Positions 6,652-15,102 are shown, counted from the first letter of the stretch. The stretch: 36,398 bases of DNA from Deltaproteobacteria bacterium (GCA_947475005.1 CANJLI010000019.1:1-36398), one strand, 5' to 3'. Numbers and translations: made by a program. Notes: generated by a model not told the origin, from the letters alone.

Positions 6652-7009
6652 GGGTATCCTCCTATCCCTACTCCTCCTCCCCCTCCCAGCAAGGGGGGAA
6701 TGCCTCCCTCTGCCCAGTGAACCAGCTTTGACCGCCCTGCTCCAACAGTACGATTCCTTATACTTCTTTGCCTCCTGGTGCCCCCTCTGCGCCACAGGCC
6801 TCGCGAAACAAGACCCGAAGCGGGTCCTCTTCGTCCCCTTTCGGGACCTCGCGGCTGCAGCCACCACCTGCCTAGCAAAGTTCCAACCTCAGGGTACGTG
6901 CCTTCTCGATCCCGAGGGCACATTGGCTCGCCGGCTCCTTGTGGAAGAAGTCCCAGCTACCCGATCTCTAAAGGAAAAGCCAGATATTCCAAAAGAAGCT
7001 AAAAAATAA
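6635..7009 (+). CDS. Secreted thioredoxin-like protein (TlpA-type CPLC motif)
   Basis: A 124-residue protein. ATG at 6635 was chosen because the signal peptide (GILLSLLLLPLPARGE) starts there; it lies inside the end of the previous gene, implying coupling. FFASWCPLC (44-52) is the redox-active CxxC of thioredoxin-fold proteins, here C49 and C52. The domain is short: after CxxC only a region with VPFRD and a later EEVPATRSL (the cis-Pro equivalent may be in this VPAT) can be seen. A periplasmic disulfide-exchange role is likely, perhaps keeping the CPCGCG cysteines of the neighbouring protein reduced. The C-terminus is Lys-rich. Confidence 0.7.
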   Translation: MPKVFKGILLSLLLLPLPARGECLPLPSEPALTALLQQYDSLYFFASWCPLCATGLAKQDPKRVLFVPFRDLAAAATTCLAKFQPQGTCLLDPEGTLARRLLVEEVPATRSLKEKPDIPKEAKK

Positions 7010-7048
7010 AGGTTGCTACTTCTTCCGGGAGCAGTTACAAGGGGGTTC

Positions 7049-7087
7049 ATGTCAACTCTTTTTCAGGATTTTTTTGTAGATGCGTAA
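7049..7087 (+). CDS. Possible 12-residue leader peptide overlapping the RRM gene start
   Basis: A strong ribosome site AAGGGGG (7039-7045) precedes an ATG that opens a 12-codon frame (MSTLFQDFFVDA) ending at TAA 7085-7087, overlapping the RRM start at 7080. The RRM ATG itself has only a weak GGA site. Such an arrangement could couple translation of the RRM gene to the leader. It may be chance. Confidence 0.25.
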   Translation: MSTLFQDFFVDA

Positions 7088-7400
7088 AGTTTTCGTAGGT
7101 TCCTTAAGCTGGAACACAAGTGAAGAAAGTTTGTCCAATCTTTTCTCCAAAATCGGAGAAATTGAGGAATTGAAAATCATCACCGATCGTGAAACCGGAA
7201 GGTCACGTGGGTTTGGTTTTGTCACCTTCAGCTCTGAAGAAGATGCAAACACAGCCGTACGCGAGCTTGATGGTACCGAGCTTGATGGACGTCAGTTGAA
7301 GATCAACATCGCGAAAGAACGCGATCGCGATAGCGGCGGCGGCGGCGGCGGTGGTCACTCTGCCCCACGTTCATTCTCTGGCAGTCGTAACCGCTGGTAA
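7080..7400 (+). CDS. RRM-domain RNA-binding protein with Gly-rich tail
   Basis: A 106-residue protein. One RNA-recognition motif spans residues 3-80 with RNP2 VFVGSL (4-9) and RNP1 RGFGFVTF (43-50), including the aromatic residues that stack on RNA bases. A seven-Gly run and Ser/Arg-rich tail (86-106) follow, as in cyanobacterial and other bacterial glycine-rich RRM proteins, some of them cold-inducible. It is cytoplasmic. A strong intrinsic terminator lies at 7451-7498. The GGC-repeat coding the Gly run could vary in length. Binding target unknown; family assignment is secure. Confidence 0.92.
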   Translation: MRKVFVGSLSWNTSEESLSNLFSKIGEIEELKIITDRETGRSRGFGFVTFSSEEDANTAVRELDGTELDGRQLKINIAKERDRDSGGGGGGGHSAPRSFSGSRNRW

Positions 7401-7448
7401 TCCCAGCTCGTGACTTGGGAAAGAAGGGCCCTTCCTTTCCAGTCGAAC

Positions 7449-9065
7449 TCAACCCCCGAAACTAGGCTCAGGCCTGATTTCGGGGGTTGTTTTTTTTTGT
7501 GCCGCTCCACAGGATGGAGAGGCAAATTTCGTATATAAGCGAGAGACCACCGGAATCACAATCAATCCCACAATGGCAGAGAAAGTCTTCACGGGCAACA
7601 GGGTGACCCCAATCTTGTCGTACCAGTCACTCGGATTCAACTCGACCCAATGAGCGAGGAGTTCTGGGTATGGCACTAACGCGCCAAATCCAACGAGGCC
7701 CGTATCTGTTTCCAAACTCACCCCGCCCCCGACTCGCAAGATCAAACTGACACAAAATCCGGTTATAGACCCCACTACATTGGACTTAGAATCAAAGAGT
7801 GCCGCAGTGAGTTGGGGAAAAAGAAGAACAAACACCAAATCTGAGGTAAAGAGCCACAGAGAGGCGATGCTTTGTACTTTAAGCGCAAGCCACACAGCCG
7901 AAAAGCCAAGCAGAAAAATAGAAGTACGAGCCAATAAGATAAAACGCTTGCGGTCCAAGCGAAAGTGAAAGAGTCGATGTGCAATATTCCAGCTAAACAT
8001 AGAGCCAGCAGACAAAATCGAGGCGCTGAAACTCGAAGTCACCGCCCCAACAATGGTCATGGTACCAAAAATGGTAACCCAGTAAGGTGCGAGGGTTTTC
8101 AATAATAATGGCAGGGTGAGAGAGGCTTCTTGAATACCACTAGCCCCCCAATAGCCAAATGCCAAAATGCCCAAAATCACAGGTAAACTCGTAAGAACCA
8201 TGGTGAGCAATCCCGCAAGAACAGAGTGAAGCTGAGCTTTCTTAGGAGAGGCACAGGAGAGAACTCGTTGAAAATAGCAGTTCCATGGAACACCCCCAAA
8301 AACCAACATGATCGTCATGTCCCACCACGAAACGCTTGCCGGAGAATGCCAAGCTGTAGAAGGAAATAGCGTAAGGAAAAATGGTGTCTCGGAGATTTGA
8401 TGGTGATGAGAAAAAACCTCCCAACTGTGCATCCATCCTCCTGGAATGGCATGAACGGCATACCATGTAGCCAGCAGCAAACTGATGGGTGCCATGGTCA
8501 ACTGCACCACATCCGTATACGCAATGGACCACATGCCTCCAATCATAGTGTAGAGTGTGACAACGCCTGCAGAAAGGAGAATCGCAGGTACCAGATCCAC
8601 ATGTAAAACCACTTGGAAAGTAGCCCCAATAGCCACAAGTAGAGCACTACTCCAGAAAATTTCCCCCAACATAGCGGGTAGGGAAAGAATTGCGGCCCAC
8701 TTGGGTCCAAAGCGCAACTCAAAGATGTCCACCATGGTGTTGTGTTCTAACTCTCGAATGCGTTTGCTGAAAAAAATTCCACCCAAGATCAAACTGATAC
8801 CGAAACAAAGCCCTCCTTGCACCCCCACAGAAAGGCCATGTTTGTAGGTAAATTCAGCTGTTCCAAGCAGAAAGCCCCCATCTACCCAGGTCGCAGTCAT
8901 GGTCATAGTGGCAATCCAAAGGGGCATGGTGCGACCGGCTACGATAAAATCAGCCGCAGATTGCGACCCTTTGTTAATCCGAGCGGACCACCACCCAATC
9001 AAGAGAAAGAGGATGAACATGCTCACTACGGCTATCAATCCGGAAACGTCCAGCTGTGTCCACAT
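7449..9065 (-). CDS. Sodium:solute symporter resembling the high-affinity choline transporter CHT1 (SLC5A7)
   Basis: A 538-residue integral membrane protein with about 13 hydrophobic segments, typical of the SSS family. It carries CHT1-type motifs: TMTATWVDGG and GTAEF near the N-terminus, SLILGGIFF, LPAMLGEIFW, ATLYT-like TLYTMIGG followed by AYTDVVQL, then GGVPWNCYFQRVLS, SSFSASILSAGSMF and SDLVFVLLFPQL. These closely match what I remember of animal choline transporters, so choline or a similar quaternary amine driven by sodium is the likely substrate. The ribosome site GAGGAGG supports the start. It is convergent with the RRM gene and divergent from the lipoprotein at 9248. Substrate is inference. 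Confidence 0.85.
   Translation of the reverse strand: MWTQLDVSGLIAVVSMFILFLLIGWWSARINKGSQSAADFIVAGRTMPLWIATMTMTATWVDGGFLLGTAEFTYKHGLSVGVQGGLCFGISLILGGIFFSKRIRELEHNTMVDIFELRFGPKWAAILSLPAMLGEIFWSSALLVAIGATFQVVLHVDLVPAILLSAGVVTLYTMIGGMWSIAYTDVVQLTMAPISLLLATWYAVHAIPGGWMHSWEVFSHHHQISETPFFLTLFPSTAWHSPASVSWWDMTIMLVFGGVPWNCYFQRVLSCASPKKAQLHSVLAGLLTMVLTSLPVILGILAFGYWGASGIQEASLTLPLLLKTLAPYWVTIFGTMTIVGAVTSSFSASILSAGSMFSWNIAHRLFHFRLDRKRFILLARTSIFLLGFSAVWLALKVQSIASLWLFTSDLVFVLLFPQLTAALFDSKSNVVGSITGFCVSLILRVGGGVSLETDTGLVGFGALVPYPELLAHWVELNPSDWYDKIGVTLLPVKTFSAIVGLIVIPVVSRLYTKFASPSCGAAQKKTTPEIRPEPSFGG
7451..7498 (+). terminator. Intrinsic terminator after the RRM gene
   Basis: An 11-bp perfect stem AACCCCCGAAA / TTTCGGGGGTT is followed by G and nine T residues. 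It is oriented to end plus-strand transcripts. The left part of the stem also encodes the last residues of the convergent symporter gene, whose stop is at 7449-7451. No T-run exists on the minus strand, so it works in one direction by the classical criterion. Confidence 0.9.
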
Positions 9066-9247
9066 TCCTCTAGCCTCCTCGCATCTTGGGGTAAAAGGGA
9101 GAAAGAAAAGAATAACATTAAAAATTGTGCAGGGGGAAACAAATCAGAACATGGAGGCAGAAAATGCCCTCCCACCTCTTGCTAAATATTTTCTCCGTAC
9201 CTCCGATAATTTCCCTATCTATTGCAAAAGCAGATTGGAGAAGTCAC

Positions 9248-10987
9248 ATGTTCGATGTACGGTATTTTTTTCAATGGGGACTGATTTGTCTATTTAGCGT
9301 TGTGGCTGTAGGTTGCAATAGCCTAGACCCATCTACAGCTACAGCGATCGGAATTACTGACAGCGGCTCTGCAACTGAAACCAACACAGCCTCTGACACT
9401 GAAACGATTGACACTGTTGCACCCACGCTACCATCGGGTAGCCTCCCCGCAGTATCTAATTTGACAGACATCGGTTTAACCCTGACTTGGCTACTCGCAA
9501 CGGATGATATGACGGCAGATGCAGATCTGATCTATACCGTATATCAATCCACATCCAACCTCACCACTCAAGCTGACTGGCAAGATGCCACCAAAGCTTC
9601 TCAGCTGGGTACTGCCACAGCGAATCTGAGTACCCTTGCGGTAGAGAGTCTCAGTCCTGATACCACCTATTACTTTATGGTGATGGTTACAGATCAAGCT
9701 GGCAATATCACCCTGTATGATGTGGCCACCGCAACCACAGAGCCCGAGCCAATCGTGGATGCTACAGCACCAGTAGCAGGCAATACGGGGACTTTGACTT
9801 TTACAAGTGTAGGTACAACTGGATTTACTGTGTCATGGACCCACGCCACCGATAACATAACAGCACAAGAAAAGCTTACCTACCAAGTGTTTTATTCAAC
9901 GACCCCGTCTAACGTACTTACGGTGGATTCTATCGATACTTCCAATCCTTCCACCCAAGGAACCATAGCACCAGGGGGTACTTCTCTCGCTTTGTCCACA
10001 CTGAGTTCCAATACCACTTACTATGTAAATGTGGTCGTAACCGATGAAACTGGAAATCGAGGTATCTATACAGCAGGGCCCACTACCACGAGCCAAACCC
10101 CAGATACCACACCTCCCACAGTTGGGACTCCCACACTTACCATTTCCAATCTGAGCGCCACCAGTTTGACAGTCACTTGGAGCGCAGCCACCGATGATCG
10201 CTCCAGTCCGTCGACATTGCAATACCAGCTCTATTCTTCTACATCAGACAATATCGGTACCGTGGATAATGCAATCGCCAACGGTACAACAGTGGGTAGT
10301 TTGGCTACTGTGTTAACTGGAAATAAAATCGATCTTACGGCCAATACAACCTACTACTTCAATGTGGTGGTACAAGATGAAGCGGGTAATAAAAGTGCCT
10401 ATACCATGAAATCCCAGGCCACAAACGGACTGATTTATATGTTTGCCCATGGTAGTACCCATTCGGGAGAGTTACGAAATGGACTCGCAAATGCCCGACT
10501 GGGTGCAGATGCATACTGCAGTACTAAAAAAACAGCGAGTTATAGTGCGTTATCTTGTACACACATCCATGGATTCTTGAGCGTATCGAGTTCCGATTAT
10601 ATCGGAAATTTCCCGACACAATATGGAGCAGGAAACGGAAATTTCCCAACTTCGATCCCAATTGCAAGCCATACGGGAGTTAATATTGCATCCACCTGGT
10701 CGGATTTAATTTCAAGTTCAGTCGGTCCTTGTAGTACGGGGAGCCTGTGTAGTGGAGGAGGGCTCAGTGCATTATCAGGACTGTTAGGGGGAACATCCCT
10801 CAATTTTTGGACAGGTACAGCTGCGAATGGAAGCTGGTATTCTGGTCAAGATTGTGGGGGAGGGTGGCTTGGAAGTGGTCAGGGTGCTCTCGGTCGGTAT
10901 AGTTCCGCCACGCATTTTCTCCTCCAAGCATCAGGAGCGAGTTGCGCCGGCGCAAACATGCTAGATCTTCTCTGTCTCTGCTGGTGA
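9248..10987 (+). CDS. Lipoprotein with three FN3-like repeats and a DUF1554-like C-terminus
   Basis: A 579-residue protein. The start at 9248 is chosen for its ribosome site GGAGAA and the lipoprotein signal ending AVGC (Cys23). A Ser/Thr-rich linker follows, then three fibronectin-III-like repeats (about 53-165, 170-285, 290-395), each with ATDD/ATDN, a TY..YxST strand and the ending TTYY...V.D.AGN. The last ~185 residues have many Gly, Ser and Cys and begin IYMFAHGSTHSGEL with NGLANARLGADAYC, as in the DUF1554 family common in Leptospira lipoproteins. It is probably surface- or periplasm-exposed and may be an adhesin. The DUF1554 call is from memory of the motif. Confidence 0.8.
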   Translation: MFDVRYFFQWGLICLFSVVAVGCNSLDPSTATAIGITDSGSATETNTASDTETIDTVAPTLPSGSLPAVSNLTDIGLTLTWLLATDDMTADADLIYTVYQSTSNLTTQADWQDATKASQLGTATANLSTLAVESLSPDTTYYFMVMVTDQAGNITLYDVATATTEPEPIVDATAPVAGNTGTLTFTSVGTTGFTVSWTHATDNITAQEKLTYQVFYSTTPSNVLTVDSIDTSNPSTQGTIAPGGTSLALSTLSSNTTYYVNVVVTDETGNRGIYTAGPTTTSQTPDTTPPTVGTPTLTISNLSATSLTVTWSAATDDRSSPSTLQYQLYSSTSDNIGTVDNAIANGTTVGSLATVLTGNKIDLTANTTYYFNVVVQDEAGNKSAYTMKSQATNGLIYMFAHGSTHSGELRNGLANARLGADAYCSTKKTASYSALSCTHIHGFLSVSSSDYIGNFPTQYGAGNGNFPTSIPIASHTGVNIASTWSDLISSSVGPCSTGSLCSGGGLSALSGLLGGTSLNFWTGTAANGSWYSGQDCGGGWLGSGQGALGRYSSATHFLLQASGASCAGANMLDLLCLCW

Positions 10988-10988
10988 T

Positions 10989-11276
10989 TCAAAGAAATCC
11001 AGCGCAGACCCATTGACAAAATCGAAGCAACGTATGCTGACAGCGTTGAATGGCATTAAAGTAGGGCTCTTCGTTTTCACACTCTTGGTAGTGAGTTTGA
11101 ATGGCATGTACTTGTGAATGGCTCAAGTACCCTTCAATAGCATCGGCTCTTTTCATTTCCACAAATGAGCCCTCACACACTTCACCATTCACCCGTTGAA
11201 GCGGGTAGGCAGTCACCAGCACAAAAGTGAGTACCAACAAAGTAGGCATACATTTAAACAAGAGGAGCGATCTCAT
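10989..11276 (-). CDS. Small secreted Cys-rich protein
   Basis: A 95-residue protein. The start at 11276 is preferred because AGGAAA lies nine bases upstream and the signal peptide (MPTLLVLTFVLVTAYPL) follows closely; a start at 11324 is also open. The mature region holds five cysteines (in VCEG, QECEN, RCQH, FCQW, WVCAG) and is otherwise charged and helical. Cys spacing suggests disulfides in the periplasm. It is convergent with the lipoprotein gene, with only one base between the stops. I do not recognise the family. Confidence 0.6.
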   Translation of the reverse strand: MRSLLLFKCMPTLLVLTFVLVTAYPLQRVNGEVCEGSFVEMKRADAIEGYLSHSQVHAIQTHYQECENEEPYFNAIQRCQHTLLRFCQWVCAGFL

Positions 11277-11367
11277 AACATTTACTTTCCTACAGACGCA
11301 CTCAGATACAAGAGTTTCGTGCACAGTACGTGAAAGTGAGAGAGGAAGTAAAGTAGTTTTATGGGAA

Positions 11368-11587
11368 TGAGATCGGGTCCACCTACGAAGGGTGCTTCCT
11401 TAAGAGAGGATGATGAGATCAGGGGCACCCCGTAGAAGTGTCCCTGGTGTGACGAAAGTCCTGTGGGGAAACCCGATGCGAGTGTCCCCGACGCGGTGCG
11501 GTAACGGGGACACTCGCATCGGGTTTCCCCACAGAATTATGGAAAGTCCCCTTAAGGAAGCACCATTCGTAGGTGGACCCGATCTCA
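11368..11587. repeat. Nested palindromic repeat of the GGGGACAC family
   Basis: Outer arms of 37 bases (11368-11404 and 11551-11587, containing CGGGTCCACCTACGAA and CTTCCTTAAG) are inverted copies with one or two mismatches. Inside, 11461-11490 and 11505-11534 form a perfect 30-bp inverted repeat with a 14-nt loop ACGCGGTGCGGTAA. The whole 311 bp between the flanking genes is occupied by this structure. It has no T-run and no encoded protein. Confidence 0.85.
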
Positions 11588-11920
11588 TCACGCCTCTGAA
11601 TCTAGAAATCGAGTGGGGCATACCCAAATTTCGTCTCCAACAATCTGTATGGGGATTCTACGCAAGCGTGCCCAAGGTTGTGTGAGACACTCTCCGGTAC
11701 GTAAGTTGAATTTCCATCCGTGACGAGAGCACTCTACAATTTCTCCTTTGCACGGTGTTGCAAGCAAATTTGCATTTTGATGTTTGCAGTTCACCTCCAT
11801 GGCATAAAAACCTCCACTTGCTTCTGGAAAAACTGCAAAACTTTTGGTAAGAAACCGAAAGGTCTTGTAAGGTTTTCCTTTCAATTCTCCTACTGTTGCT
11901 ACTTTGATGAATCCTTCCAT
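11588..11920 (-). CDS. Rieske-type [2Fe-2S] ferredoxin-like protein
   Basis: A 110-residue single-domain protein with both Rieske cluster motifs: C45-K-H47 in VNCKHQNANLL and C64-S-R-H67 in VECSRHGWKFNLRTGEC. Two Cys and two His bind the 2Fe-2S centre. Length and the GWKF..TGEC block fit the ferredoxin component of dioxygenase or nitrite-reductase NirD-like systems. No signal peptide, so cytoplasmic. No oxygenase partner is nearby. It is divergent from mqnD with only 38 bp between them, an A/T-rich shared promoter region. The ribosome site is a weak purine stretch GAAAGAAAAT. Confidence 0.88.
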   Translation of the reverse strand: MEGFIKVATVGELKGKPYKTFRFLTKSFAVFPEASGGFYAMEVNCKHQNANLLATPCKGEIVECSRHGWKFNLRTGECLTQPWARLRRIPIQIVGDEIWVCPTRFLDSEA

Positions 11921-11958
11921 TTTATTTTCTTTCTTTTATTTTTTTAAGGAGGGGTTTT

Positions 11959-12762
11959 ATGCTCCAACTATTCCATTCACCTTGTCCCAACGACACGTTT
12001 CTATTTTATGCCTTTTCCAAGGGGAAAGTCCCCTTTGCCCCTCCTGTGCAGACCCATATGGCTGACATCCAGACCTTAAACGAACTTGCCTTGGCAGGTA
12101 AACCAGATATTGGAAAAATATCGTTTTCTATCCTCCCCCATCTGGAATCCCAGTACGTTTTACTCCCCGTTGGAGCGGCTCTTGGCTTTGGAAATGGCCC
12201 TAAATTGGTGGCACGAGAGACCTTTTCTCTCAAAGAAATGGGCACCAAACGAGTGGCTATTCCCGGGGCAACCACTACGGCAGCTCATCTTTTTCGTATA
12301 TTATTGCCTGATTGTGCCAAGACGGTGGCTCTCCCGTATCAGGAGATTCTACCTGCTGTCGTACGAGGGGAGGTCGATGCAGGAGTCATCATCCACGAAG
12401 CCCGTTTCTTACTCTCTGCCTATAAATGTGTGGAGATTGTAGATCTCGGGGCCCTGTGGGAAGAAAAAACCCAAGGCCCTATCCCCCTCGGAGGCTTGGT
12501 GGCCAAGCGATCCCTGGGTATCGATTTAATCGCAGAGATTACCGTTGCCTTGCAGCGCTCTCTGGCTTATGCCAAGGCACATACCGAGATGGTATGGCCC
12601 TACGTAGAAGAACACAGTCAAGAGAAGGAGCGGCATGTGATCCAACAACATCTGGACCTATATGTGAATCGATACACAGAGGCCCTAGATGATGCTGCCC
12701 TGCGTAGCATTGACCTTCTTAGAAGCGGTGGAGAAGTCCAATGCGAAACTTCCATGCATTGA
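11959..12762 (+). CDS. mqnD: 1,4-dihydroxy-6-naphthoate synthase (menaquinone, futalosine pathway)
   Basis: A 267-residue protein with the MqnD signature SPCPNDTFLFYAF near the N-terminus and DIGKISF, GNGPKLVA and EVDAGVIIHE further on. The enzyme converts cyclic dehypoxanthinylfutalosine to 1,4-dihydroxy-6-naphthoate, a step of menaquinone synthesis in organisms that lack the classical Men route. The length is close to the known Thermus enzyme. It is cytoplasmic and belongs to the periplasmic-binding-protein-like fold. The ribosome site AAGGAGG is strong. No other mqn gene is nearby, so the pathway genes are scattered. Its 3' end overlaps the convergent barrel gene by 44 bp. Confidence 0.9.
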   Translation: MLQLFHSPCPNDTFLFYAFSKGKVPFAPPVQTHMADIQTLNELALAGKPDIGKISFSILPHLESQYVLLPVGAALGFGNGPKLVARETFSLKEMGTKRVAIPGATTTAAHLFRILLPDCAKTVALPYQEILPAVVRGEVDAGVIIHEARFLLSAYKCVEIVDLGALWEEKTQGPIPLGGLVAKRSLGIDLIAEITVALQRSLAYAKAHTEMVWPYVEEHSQEKERHVIQQHLDLYVNRYTEALDDAALRSIDLLRSGGEVQCETSMH

Positions 12763-13489
12763 GGTCCGCGTCGTCTGCACCTTTGGTTTGGGCAGTAAAC
12801 TTACGACCGAATGTCTGCTCATACATCGCAAAAGCACCAAAGGATGGAATAAAGGTGTAGGAAACTGGCAGTTCCATTTTGTAATAGGTCAAGTTTTCAT
12901 AGTCAGTTTTAGTAGGTGTGGATACCCCAAGGATTTTGTATGTCTCTTCTTTTTCTGCATTTCTTGCAAAAGCGATCTTTGCAGCCAGTCCCAGCTCCAA
13001 CTGAGGCAGTACTTGATAGGTAGCCAAGGCACCGATCATATAGGCATTAAATTTCGCATCTACATCCACCTCAACAATATCATTGGCAGTTTTGCCTCTA
13101 TTGGATTCCGACCAAATATACAGCCCCCCCATAGGTGCTACGGTGAGGTGAGGTACCGGAGTGGCAAAATTATATCCCCCCAACAACTCTAACTCACCGA
13201 TGGCGGAGGACATGTTGCCAGCATTGTTTTTTAATTTGACTGTTCCTGTTGTTCCATCAAAGTTGGCTTGCAGGTTAAAGGCATTTACGGAAGCTAAGTG
13301 GTAGCGAACATAGATCCCTGAATACGTTGTATCTTCAGCAAACTCACCCTGTTTCTGCGTCCCTGTACCAAATCCGTAAGTGATTCGATGGGAGATTTCT
13401 TTCGCCGCTTCCGGGGAGACTTCCGCTTGCAGAGAGCCACAAAGCGTTCCAACTGCGATAGCGACCAACCAACTTTTTTTCATCTTCAT
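12719..13489 (-). CDS. Outer-membrane beta-barrel protein, OmpW/OmpA-barrel-like
   Basis: A 256-residue protein. The signal peptide KKSWLVAIAVGTLCGSLQA ends near residue 22. The mature chain shows alternating hydrophobic strands, an aromatic-rich pattern (YKMELPVSYTF, GAFAMYEQTFG) and a C-terminal Phe in GLLHRF, as expected for a barrel of about 8-10 strands. The start is chosen because AGGAG lies six bases upstream. A 12-bp hairpin sits between ahcY and this gene. The last 44 bp overlap the end of mqnD on the opposite strand. The exact family is not recognised. Confidence 0.65.
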   Translation of the reverse strand: MKMKKSWLVAIAVGTLCGSLQAEVSPEAAKEISHRITYGFGTGTQKQGEFAEDTTYSGIYVRYHLASVNAFNLQANFDGTTGTVKLKNNAGNMSSAIGELELLGGYNFATPVPHLTVAPMGGLYIWSESNRGKTANDIVEVDVDAKFNAYMIGALATYQVLPQLELGLAAKIAFARNAEKEETYKILGVSTPTKTDYENLTYYKMELPVSYTFIPSFGAFAMYEQTFGRKFTAQTKGADDADLNAWKFRIGLLHRF

Positions 13490-13525
13490 TCAACACTCCT
13501 CTAATTGTTAAAAAGATATTTTATC

Positions 13526-13556
13526 ATAGCACAGCGGGGTGTCTCCGCTGTGCTAT
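13526..13556. repeat. 12-bp perfect hairpin between ahcY and the barrel gene
   Basis: ATAGCACAGCGG pairs perfectly with CCGCTGTGCTAT around a 7-nt loop. On the minus strand it lies downstream of ahcY and is followed within a few bases by an AT-rich stretch with five T residues, so it could work as a weak terminator or attenuator. The GGTGTCT loop loosely resembles the GGGGACAC repeat family. Confidence 0.55.
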
Positions 13557-13602
13557 GGGTATCCCCGCAAGGCGCGGGATGTATAGCATGTGAAAGTGGA
13601 TT

Positions 13603-14910
13603 TTAATAGCGGTAATGGTCTGGCTTATAAGGCCCTTCAATGGGCAGATTCATATACTCCGCTTGGCTTAGAGACAGAGAGGTAAGCACAACACCCAATT
13701 TTTCTAGATGCAAACGTGCCACCTTTTCATCCAAATATTTGGGCAAGGTATATACGCCCACTTTGTATTTGTCCGCATTGGTCCAGAGCTCAATCTGAGC
13801 CAAAACTTGGTTGCTAAAGGAGTTGGACATCACAAAGCTTGGATGCCCCGTTGCACAGCCCAAATTAACCAACCGCCCCCGAGCCAACACGATAAGGGAA
13901 TTTCCGTTAGGCAGAATGAAGCGGTCCACTTGGGCCTTGATTGGAATTTCTCGTACCTCTGGGTTTTTTTCTAACCAGGCGATGCGAATTTCAGAATCAA
14001 AGTGACCGATGTTGCACAGGATGGCTTCGTTTTTCATCTGCACAAAGTGAGCCTCTGTGATGACATCCATGCAACCCGTTGCAGTAACAAAGATATCGCC
14101 TTGGGAAGCTGCGGTCTCCATGGTGACCACTTGGTAGCCTTCCATAGCGGCTTGCAAGGCACAGATGGGGTCGATTTCCGTCACAAGTACACGGGCACCC
14201 AAACCTCGCATAGACTGGGCACAGCCTTTGCCCACATCTCCGTATCCAGCAACCACCACCACTTTACCCGCAATCATAATATCGGTAGCTCGTTTGATAC
14301 CGTCGGAGAGGGATTCTCGGCAGCCGTAGAGGTTATCGAATTTGGATTTGGTTACCGAATCGTTCACATTGAAGGCTGGCAGACGTAACGTATTCTCTTC
14401 CATCATCCGTACTAATCGATGCACACCGGTGGTGGTCTCCTCCGACAATCCTTTAATTTCTGAAAGATATTGTGGGAACCGATCGTGGACCATCTTTGTA
14501 AGATCGCCCCCATCGTCAAGAATCATATTGAGGGGTTTGCCGTCCTCGAACACAAGCGTCTGCTCGATGCACCAGTCAAACTCCGCTTCCGTCATCCCCT
14601 TCCACGCAAAGACGGGAACACCGGTGGCTGCGATGGCAGCTGCTGCATGGTCTTGGGTGGAGAAAATGTTACAACTTGACCACTGTACGGTAGCTCCCAA
14701 TGCGGTGAGAGTCTCGATCAAGACAGCCGTCTGGACTGTCATATGCAGACACCCTGCAATACGAGCGCCACGCAAAGGTTGCTTCGGTCCATATTCGTTG
14801 CGGATGGCCATAAGGCCGGGCATTTCATTCTCTGCTAGCCGAATTTCTTCGCGCCCCCAACGGACCATTTCTTCAGACAACTCGGCGACTTTATAATTCT
14901 TGAGGCTCAT
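13603..14910 (-). CDS. ahcY: S-adenosylhomocysteine hydrolase
   Basis: A 435-residue protein with SAHH motifs from end to end: [53 protein letters not shown], the NAD-binding [10 protein letters not shown], and the C-terminal PDHYRY. It reversibly splits S-adenosylhomocysteine to adenosine and homocysteine with tightly bound NAD, recycling the by-product of methylation. The length is of the short type (~430 residues) seen in animals and some bacteria and lacks the ~40-residue insertion of many bacterial and plant enzymes. No SAH riboswitch could be recognised in its leader. The start has a purine-rich site AAGGGAGAT. Confidence 0.97.
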   Translation of the reverse strand: MSLKNYKVAELSEEMVRWGREEIRLAENEMPGLMAIRNEYGPKQPLRGARIAGCLHMTVQTAVLIETLTALGATVQWSSCNIFSTQDHAAAAIAATGVPVFAWKGMTEAEFDWCIEQTLVFEDGKPLNMILDDGGDLTKMVHDRFPQYLSEIKGLSEETTTGVHRLVRMMEENTLRLPAFNVNDSVTKSKFDNLYGCRESLSDGIKRATDIMIAGKVVVVAGYGDVGKGCAQSMRGLGARVLVTEIDPICALQAAMEGYQVVTMETAASQGDIFVTATGCMDVITEAHFVQMKNEAILCNIGHFDSEIRIAWLEKNPEVREIPIKAQVDRFILPNGNSLIVLARGRLVNLGCATGHPSFVMSNSFSNQVLAQIELWTNADKYKVGVYTLPKYLDEKVARLHLEKLGVVLTSLSLSQAEYMNLPIEGPYKPDHYRY

Positions 14911-14998
14911 TGTGCGGTATCTCCCTTGATTTATAAGAGGATATCGTACAAGGGGGAGGGGAAAATATCAACGCAGTGTGCAAGTTTTACGAGTACCG

Positions 14999-15086
14999 CG
15001 TCATCCCAAGGCTGCGTAGCAGCCGTATGGGATCCCTGCGTTTTTATCGAGATCCCATACGGCTGCTACGCAGCCTTGGGATGACG
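14999..15086. repeat. Palindromic repeat CGTCATCCCAAG...CTTGGGATGACG (copy 1)
   Basis: Two 36-base arms (14999-15034, 15051-15086) are perfect inverted copies around a 16-nt loop. Each arm carries an inner mini-hairpin GCTGC-GTA-GCAGC (left) between CATCCCAAG and CGTATGGGATC. A relative at 27587-27674 keeps the outer frame but has a different mini-hairpin in one arm. It lies between the end of the bat operon and the ahcY start. Such elements are common in intracellular alphaproteobacteria, though sequence identity with those is not claimed. Confidence 0.8.
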
Positions 15087-15102
15087 GAGGGGGACGGTAG
15101 CC

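Noticed and set aside
14911..14998. SAH riboswitch upstream of ahcY.
   Set aside because: The conserved core of that riboswitch could not be found in the leader.
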